Below, piece by piece: positions 1 to 7,586 of a DNA stretch of 32,565 bases (its first letter is position 1; every line of letters begins with the position of its first letter). The stretch lies in contig CALENB010000406.1 in assembly GCA_937910235.1 (NCBI GenBank), positions 1 to 32,565 of the forward strand, written 5' to 3'. Origin of the DNA: an uncultured Myxococcales bacterium. GTDB taxonomy: Bacteria > Myxococcota_A > UBA9042. The position numbers and the translations under genes are program-made. Below the pieces are notes generated by a model. That model saw nothing but the letters and a program-made list of their open reading frames with translations. It made no database searches and had not been told where the DNA came from.

Positions 1-1005
1 GCCTTTGGCGGCCAGACCGTATCGGCGTACGCCCGCCACAAAGGCAACCCCAGGGACTGGTGTGAAGACTGCCCGTACCAGTTTGTGATTCGATTCAACA
101 AGCCGAACAAGAAGGCGCGCTTCCTCGGTCTGCGGCGCTTGAATCTGGAAGGAGAGCGGCACGGCGCCCTGGTTCGCAACAACGCGGCCATGTGGGTGAT
201 GCGCCGGATGGGCATCGCGGCGCCGCGCACCAATTGGCTGAAGCTGACCCTCAACGGCGCGGCCTACGCCATCTACGAGAACATCGAAGCCGTTGATAAG
301 GAGTTCCTCACGAACCACTTCGCCGACGCCAACGCCAACCTCTACAAGCACCTGCTCACGAGCGAACTCAAGACCAACGAGAAGACAGGAGACACCACCG
401 CGCTCACCGCGCTTCACGATCTGTTCGAGGAGAGCGACAAGGTGCTCTTCGCCAAGCTCGGCGGCGTGGCCAACGTGCGGCAGTGGGTCAAGTTGGCCGC
501 AGCGGAAGCCACCCTTCCAGCCAGCGACAACTTTTGGACGAGCAACTACAACCTCTACATCTACGACGATCCGCACAGCGGCTGGACCATCATCCCTTGG
601 GATCTGGACGACGTGATGTATGACAAGGCCAACTGGGACGCCAGCCTCGTAGACGGCCAAGTGGAGCTCGGGGATTGGTGGGCGCGCATGCTTCACAACC
701 CGACGTGGTGGGCGTGGTTCCTGCAGGACGTCAAGCACACGTTGAACACCGCTTACAAGGACCTCCCCGCGCAGATTGACATCTGGTGTTGCGGGCTCCG
801 AGATGAAGTCGCGGCCTTGTCGGATTCGCCCGTCGCCCAGTTCAGTAGCCGAGCGTCGTTCGATTCGAGCTGCCGCGAGCTGAAAGCCCACATCACCTGC
901 CGCATCAAGTACCTCAACGACGTGTTGGCGGGCGGCAGCGGCGCCGTGGAGTGCGACCCAACAGCCATGGCAAAGAGCGGGGCCATGGCGCTTGACTGCA
1001 AATAG
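1..1005 (+). CDS. CotH-family protein, 5'-truncated by window edge
   Basis: The reading frame is open from base 1, so the true start lies upstream; the GTG at 85 is internal to the fold. About 334 residues are visible. CotH proteins are atypical kinases of the spore-coat CotH type; outside Firmicutes they are common as secreted or envelope proteins of unknown substrate. Seen here are FNKPNKKARFLGLRRLNL, then RNNAAMWVMRRMGIAAPRTN, then YAIYENIEAVDKEFL, and the hallmark block around nt 524-618 (SDNFWTSNYNLYIYDD followed by IIPWDLDDVM). The WDLDD acidic residues match the metal-binding aspartates of the family. Cysteines at the start (CEDC, nt 61-72) and in the tail (VECD, ALDCK) suggest disulfides and an exported protein. 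The family call is firm; the substrate is unknown and the signal peptide is not visible. Confidence 0.85.
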   Translation, partial: AFGGQTVSAYARHKGNPRDWCEDCPYQFVIRFNKPNKKARFLGLRRLNLEGERHGALVRNNAAMWVMRRMGIAAPRTNWLKLTLNGAAYAIYENIEAVDKEFLTNHFADANANLYKHLLTSELKTNEKTGDTTALTALHDLFEESDKVLFAKLGGVANVRQWVKLAAAEATLPASDNFWTSNYNLYIYDDPHSGWTIIPWDLDDVMYDKANWDASLVDGQVELGDWWARMLHNPTWWAWFLQDVKHTLNTAYKDLPAQIDIWCCGLRDEVAALSDSPVAQFSSRASFDSSCRELKAHITCRIKYLNDVLAGGSGAVECDPTAMAKSGAMALDCK

Positions 1006-1315
1006 CGGGCGGCCGACGTCGGCACCGCGGCGCTCTTCATGACCCATCCCCGCAGCCGCTGGTAGTCACACCGCTGGTAGTCACGAGGCACAGACACGCC
1101 CGGAAAGACGGCGTTTCAGCTAGCCCCCAGACCGAATCGTCGAGGGTACTCCGCCCGTCACCGCCTGGCTGAAGGCCTCTAGGCAGCGTCGCGGTCGGCA
1201 CTCGGCGTCTGCCTACCGCGCGCAAGACTCGCCCTACGGGCATGTCGCGTTCGCTTGCACCACCTCGTCCACGCGGTCCCACACTTTGTGCTCGCAGGCG
1301 CGGTCGTGGCGCGGC
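1006..1315. other. gene-free stretch after the CotH gene
   Basis: About 310 bases between the CotH stop and the convergent end of the YjbR-like gene. No reading frame here resembles a protein. A perfect 12-bp palindrome (gccgacgtcggc, 1012-1023) sits 7 bases after the CotH stop but has no T tract, so it is a poor intrinsic terminator. A 14-bp unit is duplicated in tandem at 1056-1084. Nothing else is recognisable. Confidence 0.6.
1056..1084. repeat. short tandem duplication, 15-bp period
   Basis: The unit ccgctggtagtcac occurs at 1056-1069 and exactly again at 1071-1084, separated by one base. It lies in non-coding sequence and looks like a slippage duplication. Confidence 0.8.
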
Positions 1316-1717
1316 TCAAGCGCTGGCCGTGTCCGCTGGCGGCCCCTCTGATGGCAGCTGTTTGACGAGCCGTTTGAGCGCGACCGACCGAAAACTCTCA
1401 TCGATCCATTCTTGCAGCAGCGCGCTGGGAACGTCGGCGGGATCGAGGTCGAAACTCACCCAGCCATGACGGCCGAGGCCGTAGCCGGTTGGCGTCGTGA
1501 AGGGGAGCTGCAGCGCCTCGGCAGCGGTGATCGAGAGCTTGACAGAGCCCGTGAGTCGCTTGCCGCCTTTGCTGAGAAAGAGAAACGCCTTCTTGCCAGC
1601 CACCTTCACGGCGAAGTGACCCCACGGGAGATCGATGTGGCTCTCGGGGTAGCGCGTGGCGAAGTCCAGCAGGGCCTGCTCGGCCGGTGTCGCTGGGGCG
1701 TCGTTTACCTCGGTCAT
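1316..1717 (-). CDS. MmcQ/YjbR-family protein
   Basis: A 133-residue protein of the MmcQ/YjbR family, small CyaY-like-fold proteins often annotated as DNA-binding but without an established reaction. It shows the expected pattern: an acidic N-terminal helix ending in YPESHIDLPWGHFAVKVAGK, a strand-rich core with KAFLFLSKGG and VKLSITAAEALQLPF, then TGYGLGRHGWVSFDL and a C-terminal helix WIDESFRSVALKRLVKQL. Length matches the family. The start is supported by a strong purine-rich ribosome site (complement of ctcctcct, 1723-1730) about 6 bases before the ATG. It is divergent from the rhodanese gene across a 160-bp spacer and convergent with the CotH gene. Cytoplasmic; no partner can be assigned. 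Confidence 0.82.
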   Translation of the reverse strand: MTEVNDAPATPAEQALLDFATRYPESHIDLPWGHFAVKVAGKKAFLFLSKGGKRLTGSVKLSITAAEALQLPFTTPTGYGLGRHGWVSFDLDPADVPSALLQEWIDESFRSVALKRLVKQLPSEGPPADTASA

Positions 1718-1794
1718 CGGCGCTCCTCCTGTCGTGCGCGCTGGCCGACAACGCGGGGTGACCGAGCGCGGTCGCAGCGTGCGTTGTCGCGTCC

Positions 1795-1800
1795 AGCATA
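1795..1800 (-). promoter_or_regulatory. candidate -10 element for the YjbR-like gene
   Basis: On the minus strand this reads TATGCT within GGGTATGCTGGAC, 77 bases before the YjbR-like ATG in the divergent spacer. It resembles the TAnnCT-type hexamers before several other genes in the window. No good -35 box is visible at 17 bp, so this is tentative. Confidence 0.28.
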
Positions 1801-1877
1801 CCCAACAGGAACGGGCTCAGGTAGCTTCGGTCAGAACGAGCGGTGTCGCACAGGCTGTGTCGCCCCGGAGGTGTCGC

Positions 1878-2189
1878 ATGGAAGCGTGGTTCATTGAGGC
1901 CGAGGACACAGTGGAGTGGGTTCAGGCCGGCGCCAAGCTGATCGACGTGCGCTCGGCTGGGGAGTTCGCCGCGGGCGCGATCCCAGGCGCCATCCATGTG
2001 CCGTTGGCGTTGGTGCCGACGCAGATCCTGGACCACGTCGGGCCGGACGACACGGTCATCTGCTACTGCCTGTCGGGTGCGCTGGCCGACCGCGCCGCGG
2101 CCTGGCTGCGCGAAAACGGCGTAGAAGCGGCCTACAACGGCGGCGGGGTCTATTCGTTGCTGGAGGTGTGGGCGGCGCTGGAGACCTAG
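1878..2189 (+). CDS. single-domain rhodanese-like sulfurtransferase
   Basis: A 103-residue single rhodanese domain. Visible are KLIDVRSAGEFAAGAIPGA (the conserved DVR and EF..G.IPGA strand-turn) and VPLALVPTQI, then the active-site strand VICYCLSGALADRAA with candidate persulfide cysteine C64, and the closing NGGGVYSLLEVW. The start was chosen for GGAGG at 1867-1871, 6 bases from ATG; the frame extends further upstream but that part has no rhodanese similarity. In the usual active loop (CxxGxR) the sixth residue is Arg; here it is Leu (L69), so catalytic competence or substrate preference may differ. There is no signal peptide, so it is cytoplasmic. Divergent from the YjbR-like gene; the 3' end is followed by a 14-bp palindrome at 2195-2208. 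Confidence 0.85.
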   Translation: MEAWFIEAEDTVEWVQAGAKLIDVRSAGEFAAGAIPGAIHVPLALVPTQILDHVGPDDTVICYCLSGALADRAAAWLRENGVEAAYNGGGVYSLLEVWAALET

Positions 2190-2431
2190 GCGCCTCACGT
2201 CGACGTGACCGCGACCGCTCGACCCACCCGGGTCACGTCGCCCACTGCGTCCACAGACACCGCGCTAGTTCACTGCGCCGCGCGATCGCGTCGTCGAAGC
2301 CGGATGCGGTGGTAGCGCTAGCGCCCGACGTCGCCGCTGACTTGCTCGCACAGGGTGAGACGGCGCAGCGAACACTGACGGCATGGCTTGATGCGCTCCG
2401 CGGCCAGGTCCAGGTGGTCCGCGGCGACGAG

Positions 2432-2486
2432 CGTTCTCGCGTGGGAACGCGTCTACCGCGGCGAATAACGTTCTCACGTGGGAACC
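2432..2486. repeat. pair of 18-bp imperfect palindromes (GTTCnC..GnGAAC type)
   Basis: Copy one is cgttctcgcgtgggaacg at 2432-2449 and copy two is cgttctcacgtgggaacc at 2469-2486. They differ at two bases and start 37 bp apart. Each is a dyad with GTTC and GAAC arms around a CG-rich core. Paired dyads of this size could be a protein-binding operator or two REP-like units. The next gene start is 425 bp downstream, so the regulatory link is uncertain. Confidence 0.55.
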
Positions 2487-2796
2487 CGTCGCGTGTTTCA
2501 AGAGCCAAACATGGCGTCGCTGAGCCGACGACAACCTGGCGATCACAACCTACCAAAGCGGGCGCCCAGAGCAGACCGGCCGCTGGCGAGCCGGCGCTAG
2601 CTTGTAGCGTGGCGCTTGGGCGCTCGTCACAACTGCCCCTTTCGCTCAAGCCGATTTTCCCCGTCCCGCCACCCCAAAATCAGAAAAACACGGCAAGCCC
2701 GCAACCATGGGCTCTAAGCCGCTACGCTACCTCAGTCATCGCGCCACGAGCGGCGCGGCGCAGGACGGGGCCACCAGCTGTTGAGCTGATGCTTCT

Positions 2797-2806
2797 CCCC
2801 CCCCCC
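2797..2806. repeat. run of ten cytosines
   Basis: A mononucleotide C run, about 100 bp before the lipoprotein start. It is non-coding. Such tracts are prone to length change and to sequencing error. Confidence 0.9.
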
Positions 2807-2910
2807 GGCATGGGCCACGACCAAGCGCTCGAGTTGCTTCCCAGCATCGCCCTATCCTCCTTGCCTTCACCTCGTTAGCGACGGATGATTCCTGGAGGAG
2901 GTAACCCGCT

Positions 2911-4644
2911 ATGGCACGAGAACTACTTCGACACGCCGTCGCAGGCCGTATGTCTATGGGCCTAGTCGGCGCGCTCCTCATCTCGTGCATGCCCTCGGGT
3001 GGAGAGATTGAGCCGCCGGCGGCGCTGCTGGGGATTTGGTGCGGCAGCCATCACAAAGGCATCGAGCTGCGCGTCATCACCGCCGACAGCATGCAGCCGG
3101 CGCTTGTGGGTAAAGGGCTGGCGTACGAAGAGCTGTATAAACAGCACGGAAAATCGACTGTGTTTCAGCGGGGCGGGACTGTCCGGTACTTCACGCTGTC
3201 CGAGCCAACACACGGCGAAGAGTCGTTCCTCGTAGTCGATGACCTGGCCTACTACGACGGCTCGACCGACGGGCTGGGGCCGCTGCAATACGCGATCGAT
3301 GAGCTCAGCGATGAAAAGTTGAGCTTGCGCGCCAGCGCCGAGACGGTCACAGACTGGACACGAATTCAGGCCTTGCCAGCGCTCGACGCGACCACCTGCA
3401 CTGGCCCGGGTGCCGGCGGCAACATCAAGCCCGCGGACACGTTCGCCGCGGCGCGAATTGTTCTTGGCGCCTCGACTACCCTCGCTGACGAAAAGCAGTA
3501 CCCACTGGCGGTCGCGAGCGCGGGCGGCGCGCTGTTTGCCGCTGCTTGGGCCGACGCAACGAACAACCTCAGCGTCGCGGTGTATCCGAACGCAAAGTCC
3601 GCAAGGTGGACCAAGACCATCCCGACGTTCGACACCCTCTCGGCACCCACGGCGCTGGCCGTCGGAGCCGACGGCAGCGTCATCTTGGGATTTCCGTACC
3701 GCAAGGCGATGTCGATCGACGGTCAGCAGCTGGACGCCTGGGGCGGCAACGGCCCCAACGCGTTCAGCCGCAGCGTGGCCGTCGCCAGCTTCGCCGGCAG
3801 CACCGGCAAGGCGGCTTGGTTACGGCACATCGGCGGGCCCAAAGGTGACGATGATGTAGGCGGCGTCGAGCTTGCGGCGGACGGCACCGCGTTCGTCGCC
3901 GCAGTCGTGCGCGGGTCCCCCGTCTACGTGGCGCCGTCCACAAACAACGCAAAGACCTATGACGCCAAAGCCCTCTTCACCCGCCTTGGCGCAACAGGAA
4001 GCCCGACCGCCGTCCTACGCTTCTCTCACGACCCCGCCAATTTGCAGCAGGCCATCCACGACACGGCTAGCGACGGCTCTGGCGACGTGCGGGTACTCGT
4101 CAGCGCGAACGTCGCAGAGAACACGCCCACCGCCACCTGCCAGGGCGTCTGTTTGCGCGTGCAGCGGCCCAACCTCGACCTGAAGTGGGGCCGAGTCCTC
4201 GATTCGCAACCCCGCCCGAGCGGCCGTGTCGCGCTGTGGGCGAACGGTGACGCGTTAGTGGCCATCGGTGGTGGCACCGGCGGCGGGTTGCGGCTGGCGC
4301 GGTTGGCTGAAGGTTCCGGGGAGCTGACGTGGCAAAACCTCACGCCGGGCAACCAGTGGGTGACAGCGGCGGGTGTGCTCGACGAGAAGCTGGCGGTGAT
4401 CGCCGGCTACACGGTGGACGGCACGAAATTGAGCGGCTGGATTGAGGCGTGGAGCGAAGCTGGCAAAGCTGCGTGGCGCGTCGATCTGGGTACCGTAACA
4501 GACGGGTACACCGTGACAGCGCTAGCGCCGTGGTCGGCGGGCAAACTCCTGATGATGGGGCGCAACACCGCGACGCGGATCGGCGGTGCAGCGCTGCCGT
4601 CCGGGGTCTTTGTCGCGCAGGTCTCCTTCGAGGTGCTGCCATGA
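2911..4644 (+). CDS. lipoprotein with beta-propeller-like repeats, function unknown
   Basis: A 577-residue predicted lipoprotein. The N-terminus has a short basic region, then GLVGALLISC with the lipobox cysteine at residue 26, after which the mature chain begins. The body (roughly residues 175-570) consists of strand-rich, Gly/Ala/Asp-rich repeats of the style 'ALAVGADGSVILGF', 'GVELAADGTAFVAAVV' and 'ALWANGDALVAIGG', typical of the beta-propeller lipoproteins frequent in Myxococcota. The N-terminal 150 residues form a separate uncharacterised domain. GGAGGAGG at 2894-2901, nine bases before ATG, supports this start over the in-frame ATG at residue 14. The stop overlaps the start of the next gene (ATGA), so the two are translationally coupled and probably act together at the outer membrane. 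Family identity below the propeller level was not recognised. Confidence 0.78.
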   Translation: MARELLRHAVAGRMSMGLVGALLISCMPSGGEIEPPAALLGIWCGSHHKGIELRVITADSMQPALVGKGLAYEELYKQHGKSTVFQRGGTVRYFTLSEPTHGEESFLVVDDLAYYDGSTDGLGPLQYAIDELSDEKLSLRASAETVTDWTRIQALPALDATTCTGPGAGGNIKPADTFAAARIVLGASTTLADEKQYPLAVASAGGALFAAAWADATNNLSVAVYPNAKSARWTKTIPTFDTLSAPTALAVGADGSVILGFPYRKAMSIDGQQLDAWGGNGPNAFSRSVAVASFAGSTGKAAWLRHIGGPKGDDDVGGVELAADGTAFVAAVVRGSPVYVAPSTNNAKTYDAKALFTRLGATGSPTAVLRFSHDPANLQQAIHDTASDGSGDVRVLVSANVAENTPTATCQGVCLRVQRPNLDLKWGRVLDSQPRPSGRVALWANGDALVAIGGGTGGGLRLARLAEGSGELTWQNLTPGNQWVTAAGVLDEKLAVIAGYTVDGTKLSGWIEAWSEAGKAAWRVDLGTVTDGYTVTALAPWSAGKLLMMGRNTATRIGGAALPSGVFVAQVSFEVLP

Positions 4645-5594
4645 CCGGTGCATTGCGGGGCTGTTGGGCGAGCCGTCCCTGCGCCGTCGCTGCTGTGCTG
4701 ATGTCGCTTGTTGTCGGCGTCGGTGTCGCGGCGCCGCAGTCGGCGCGGGCCGCCGACTTCACGCTGGGTTTGGAGTACGCGCAGGAGTGGCATCACGGCG
4801 TCATCGGCCGGCGACGCGTCGCCAACACCTTCACGGGGGACGGCGGCGTCATCGACGTGAACGCCCGAATGCATCGCATCTCGATCGTCGACACGACCGG
4901 TTTCTTGCTCGCAGGCCTCGGCGGCGGCGCGTCGAAGTACACCGCCAAGCGCAAGGCGATCCGCAAGTGGGCCAGCGACGGCGCGCACTCCGGCGACACA
5001 ATCAGCTACAGCTACTCGATGCCCGCCGTCGTCCCCGGGGTCATCACACGCCTCTCGTTCGCGTGGGGGGCGGATGCACCGCAGCTGCAATTTCGCCAAT
5101 ACGCCCTGTCGACTGAGTTGGAGAAGACCGATCAGGACATGTGGTCGCTCGAGGTGCTGATCGAGTACACCTCGATCTCGTTGCTTCCCAAAGACCGACT
5201 GTTCTTCATGTTCACCGGCGACGTCTGGTGGAAGACGATCGCGGTGCGTGGCACCGACCCAACCGCCAAGAAAGACGCCAACGAGATCGTAGTTGGCGAG
5301 TCGTTCCTGGGGTTGGTTCTAAACGCTGAGATCGGCTCGGTTGTGTTGCCGTGGCTGCGAGTGATTGGGTACGCGGGCTGGGACCCGCTGATCGGCGGGT
5401 TTGCGCTGCTGCAGGACCCGTCCAACGCGCCGGCGCACAATTGGCAATACGGGGTCAAAGCGGACATCGCGATTGGGCCGTGGGTGCAAGTCGCCGCGAA
5501 TTACAGCACTTTCAGCGGCGGCCTACGCTCGGGCGACAATGCCCGACACTACATCGCGCGCATGTTGCAGCTGCGCGCTGGTGTGTACTTCTAG
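4641..5594 (+). CDS. predicted outer-membrane beta-barrel protein
   Basis: A 317-residue exported protein. The N-terminus has a hydrophobic segment (AVAAVLMSLVVGVGVAA) and an AxA cleavage site at SARA-ADF, so maturation is predicted near residue 37-38. The mature part alternates amphipathic strands (TLGLEYAQEWHHG, RLFFMFTGDVWW, KADIAIGPWVQVAANYSTF) and ends with LQLRAGVYF; a C-terminal phenylalanine preceded by alternating hydrophobics is the usual barrel-assembly signature. Start chosen from the ATGA overlap with the preceding lipoprotein and the signal peptide; the frame is open for 64 codons upstream but that part only shadows the lipoprotein gene. Function is unknown; the pairing suggests a two-component outer-membrane unit. 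Downstream, 242 bp separate it from the convergent GT39 gene, with no terminator seen. Confidence 0.78.
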   Translation: MTGALRGCWASRPCAVAAVLMSLVVGVGVAAPQSARAADFTLGLEYAQEWHHGVIGRRRVANTFTGDGGVIDVNARMHRISIVDTTGFLLAGLGGGASKYTAKRKAIRKWASDGAHSGDTISYSYSMPAVVPGVITRLSFAWGADAPQLQFRQYALSTELEKTDQDMWSLEVLIEYTSISLLPKDRLFFMFTGDVWWKTIAVRGTDPTAKKDANEIVVGESFLGLVLNAEIGSVVLPWLRVIGYAGWDPLIGGFALLQDPSNAPAHNWQYGVKADIAIGPWVQVAANYSTFSGGLRSGDNARHYIARMLQLRAGVYF

Positions 5595-5836
5595 GGCGAA
5601 AAGTGCGCCCGAGCCACCCGACCCGGATGCAGCCCAGGTGGCCCGCGCGGCCGACGAGCTGAACTTCGCCCGCCTCCACGGCGGCATCGAGTCGGCGAAG
5701 CAACGTGCTGCGGAACAGATCTCGGATGAGGGCAACCGGAAACAAAATGGCGCGCAACGGTCCACGCAGACAGCTGCTCATCCGTCCCGCGACACGCCTA
5801 GTCCGAGACCAGACGCCGCCCCTACCGGGACCACCG

Positions 5837-7546
5837 TCACCGCTTCCGCGCGAACATCGCGATGCCATACACACCCGCGTGCCGGCTGCCGCGCATCTTC
5901 CAGCCCGTGACCTTCAGCGCCTTGAAGAGCATCGACGTCGGCGGGTAGGGGCGCCCCTTGCGCAGCGCGACCACCACGAACAGCCGGTCGATCCCCGCGC
6001 GCGCCAGCTCCGCCGAGAGCGCGGTCGCTTCGTCTGCCAGCTCAGGATCGGCACGCGCCGCCGTGTCCAGCCAACACGGATGCGACGCCTGCGCAGCTGG
6101 GAAATAGCGCGTAATGCCCGGAAATTCGGACTGACGGAGCTGCCATGCGGTCGGCGGGCCGGTCAACCGAGTGACGATGACGGCGCTGGTCGGGGTGGCT
6201 GAGCGGGTGATCGACATGGTCACCAGCGTGAATGGCTGCACGGTGCGCAGACCCAAGTACTGCGGCAGATAGGCGCTCGAAAGGACGACGACCGTGAGCC
6301 CCACCAGCCAACCTGCGACCTGATCTCGGCGCTTCAATCGCGCAGCCAGCAGGCGAAACATGTGCCACCAGCCCACAGCGGCGAGCACATGCACCGGCGC
6401 CATGGCGGCGAGCTCGTAACGCCCCGGAAGGTAGAGCGGTCGCCAGATCGAGAGCACGAGCGGCGCTCCGGCTGAGAGCAAGGCCAAGCCGGCCAGGGCG
6501 CGCCGAATCCTCCGGCGTTCTGGCGCCAGCGGCCAGAGCGTGCCAAGCAGCGCGCCGCCACCCATGAAACCAAGGCCCAGGGCGTGCATCAGCTCGCCGA
6601 CGCGCACCATCCCCGCGTGGCCGAGGTAGACCGGCAGCTGGGTGCCGAGCGCCATGGCCTCAAGGCTCGCGACCGACGCGTCGACTATCCCGGTCATGGG
6701 GCGTAGCCAGGACGTACCGCCCGCACCGCGCTGGAGTTGACCGATGACCAGCCAAATCCCGGGCAGCATGGCGGCCAGCAACACCGCCGAGGCGATCGCC
6801 GCCCCACGCACCGCGCTGGGTGCGCCACGGTTGGGCGGGTCCGCCAGCGCTTGGTTCACGCGCCGGCGCCGGTTCACCTCGTCGCCAAGCGCCAACATGA
6901 GCGGCAGCGGCAGCAGAAACAGGGCGAAATAGTGGGTCAGACTCGCAGCCAACCCCAGCGTGGCGATGAGCAGCAGGCCGCGCCGCCCGCCGGTCGTCAG
7001 GTAGCGTTCCACGCTCAGCGCCAAGCCCAGGCTCAGCACCGCGAGCAGGCCGTAGCCGCGGGCTTCGACGCTGTAGTGGATGGCGAGCGGGGACACCGCG
7101 GCGATGAGGCCAGCCAGCCGCGCTGGCCAGCGACCTGCCAACCTGCGAGCGGCCTCCGCCGTCGTCGCCACCAGCGCGAGACCGGCGAAGAGCGACGGCA
7201 ATCGCACCGGGCCGATCGAGTCGCCGAGCAGGTGGATGAAGCCCGACAGCAGCAGGAAGTAGAGCGGCGGGTGCGGGCTAGCGTCGCTTGTGGTCAGCGT
7301 GTGCAGCAAGGCGGCGGGACCCTGCCGGGCTAGCTCGATGGAGCAGGCTTCGTCGAGCCACGGCTCTGTTACCGCGATCTTCAGGGCGCGCAGGGCGAGC
7401 GCGACGACCAGCAGCAGCAGCACCTCGGTGCGCCACGGCAGCGGCGCTGCCGGGGCCGCGGTCGTCGGCGTCTCGGGCGAGGGTGATGATGGCAGTGGGG
7501 CGTCGCTCACCGTTTGAGTGTGACGCAAGCCCCCGCCTGCGCCCAC
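5837..7546 (-). CDS. GT39/ArnT-type membrane glycosyltransferase
   Basis: A 569-residue polytopic membrane protein of the GT-C superfamily (ArnT/PMT-like). These enzymes transfer a sugar from a polyprenyl-phosphate donor to a lipid, glycan or protein on the outer face of the inner membrane. After the first membrane segment (EVLLLLVVALALRAL) comes the first-loop pair WLDEACS with D65-E66, then SPHPPLYFLLL, both classic for the family, followed by many Leu/Ala-rich helices and a soluble C-terminal region. The GTG at 7546 is given; a second GTG at 7510 (VSDAPLP) is equally possible, as neither has a strong ribosome site. It starts 40 bases after the AsnB-like gene on the same strand, so co-transcription is likely. 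The GT2 gene at 15639-14635 could supply its donor. The acceptor is unknown. Confidence 0.85.
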   Translation of the reverse strand: MGAGGGLRHTQTVSDAPLPSSPSPETPTTAAPAAPLPWRTEVLLLLVVALALRALKIAVTEPWLDEACSIELARQGPAALLHTLTTSDASPHPPLYFLLLSGFIHLLGDSIGPVRLPSLFAGLALVATTAEAARRLAGRWPARLAGLIAAVSPLAIHYSVEARGYGLLAVLSLGLALSVERYLTTGGRRGLLLIATLGLAASLTHYFALFLLPLPLMLALGDEVNRRRRVNQALADPPNRGAPSAVRGAAIASAVLLAAMLPGIWLVIGQLQRGAGGTSWLRPMTGIVDASVASLEAMALGTQLPVYLGHAGMVRVGELMHALGLGFMGGGALLGTLWPLAPERRRIRRALAGLALLSAGAPLVLSIWRPLYLPGRYELAAMAPVHVLAAVGWWHMFRLLAARLKRRDQVAGWLVGLTVVVLSSAYLPQYLGLRTVQPFTLVTMSITRSATPTSAVIVTRLTGPPTAWQLRQSEFPGITRYFPAAQASHPCWLDTAARADPELADEATALSAELARAGIDRLFVVVALRKGRPYPPTSMLFKALKVTGWKMRGSRHAGVYGIAMFARKR

Positions 7547-7586
7547 CCCTGAGCCGAGATTTCCGCGGTCTCAGCCGGGCGTCGTG

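Larger units (their letters stand above)
2190..2910. other. 721-base gene-free stretch with palindromes
   Basis: No frame on either strand reads like a protein with recognisable domains, although several frames stay open because of high GC. Features seen: a perfect 14-bp palindrome TCACGTCGACGTGA at 2195-2208 just after the rhodanese stop; two 18-bp near-identical palindromes at 2432-2449 and 2469-2486; a run of ten C at 2797-2806; and TACGCT at 2723-2728, a weak -10 candidate for the lipoprotein gene. The ribosome site GGAGGAGG for the next gene is at 2894-2901. A short plus-strand segment around 2300-2430 has protein-like composition but no start and no recognised family. Confidence 0.5.

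Noticed and set aside
1916-2878. Plus-strand open frame overlapping the rhodanese and running through the spacer
   Set aside because: No start with a ribosome site and no family similarity; a piece near 2300-2430 looked vaguely protein-like but too weak to call.
5595-5836. Possible small gene in the convergent spacer between the barrel and GT39 genes
   Set aside because: One plus frame has protein-like composition (around 5640-5750) but lacks a start codon with a ribosome site and ends inside the GT39 gene.
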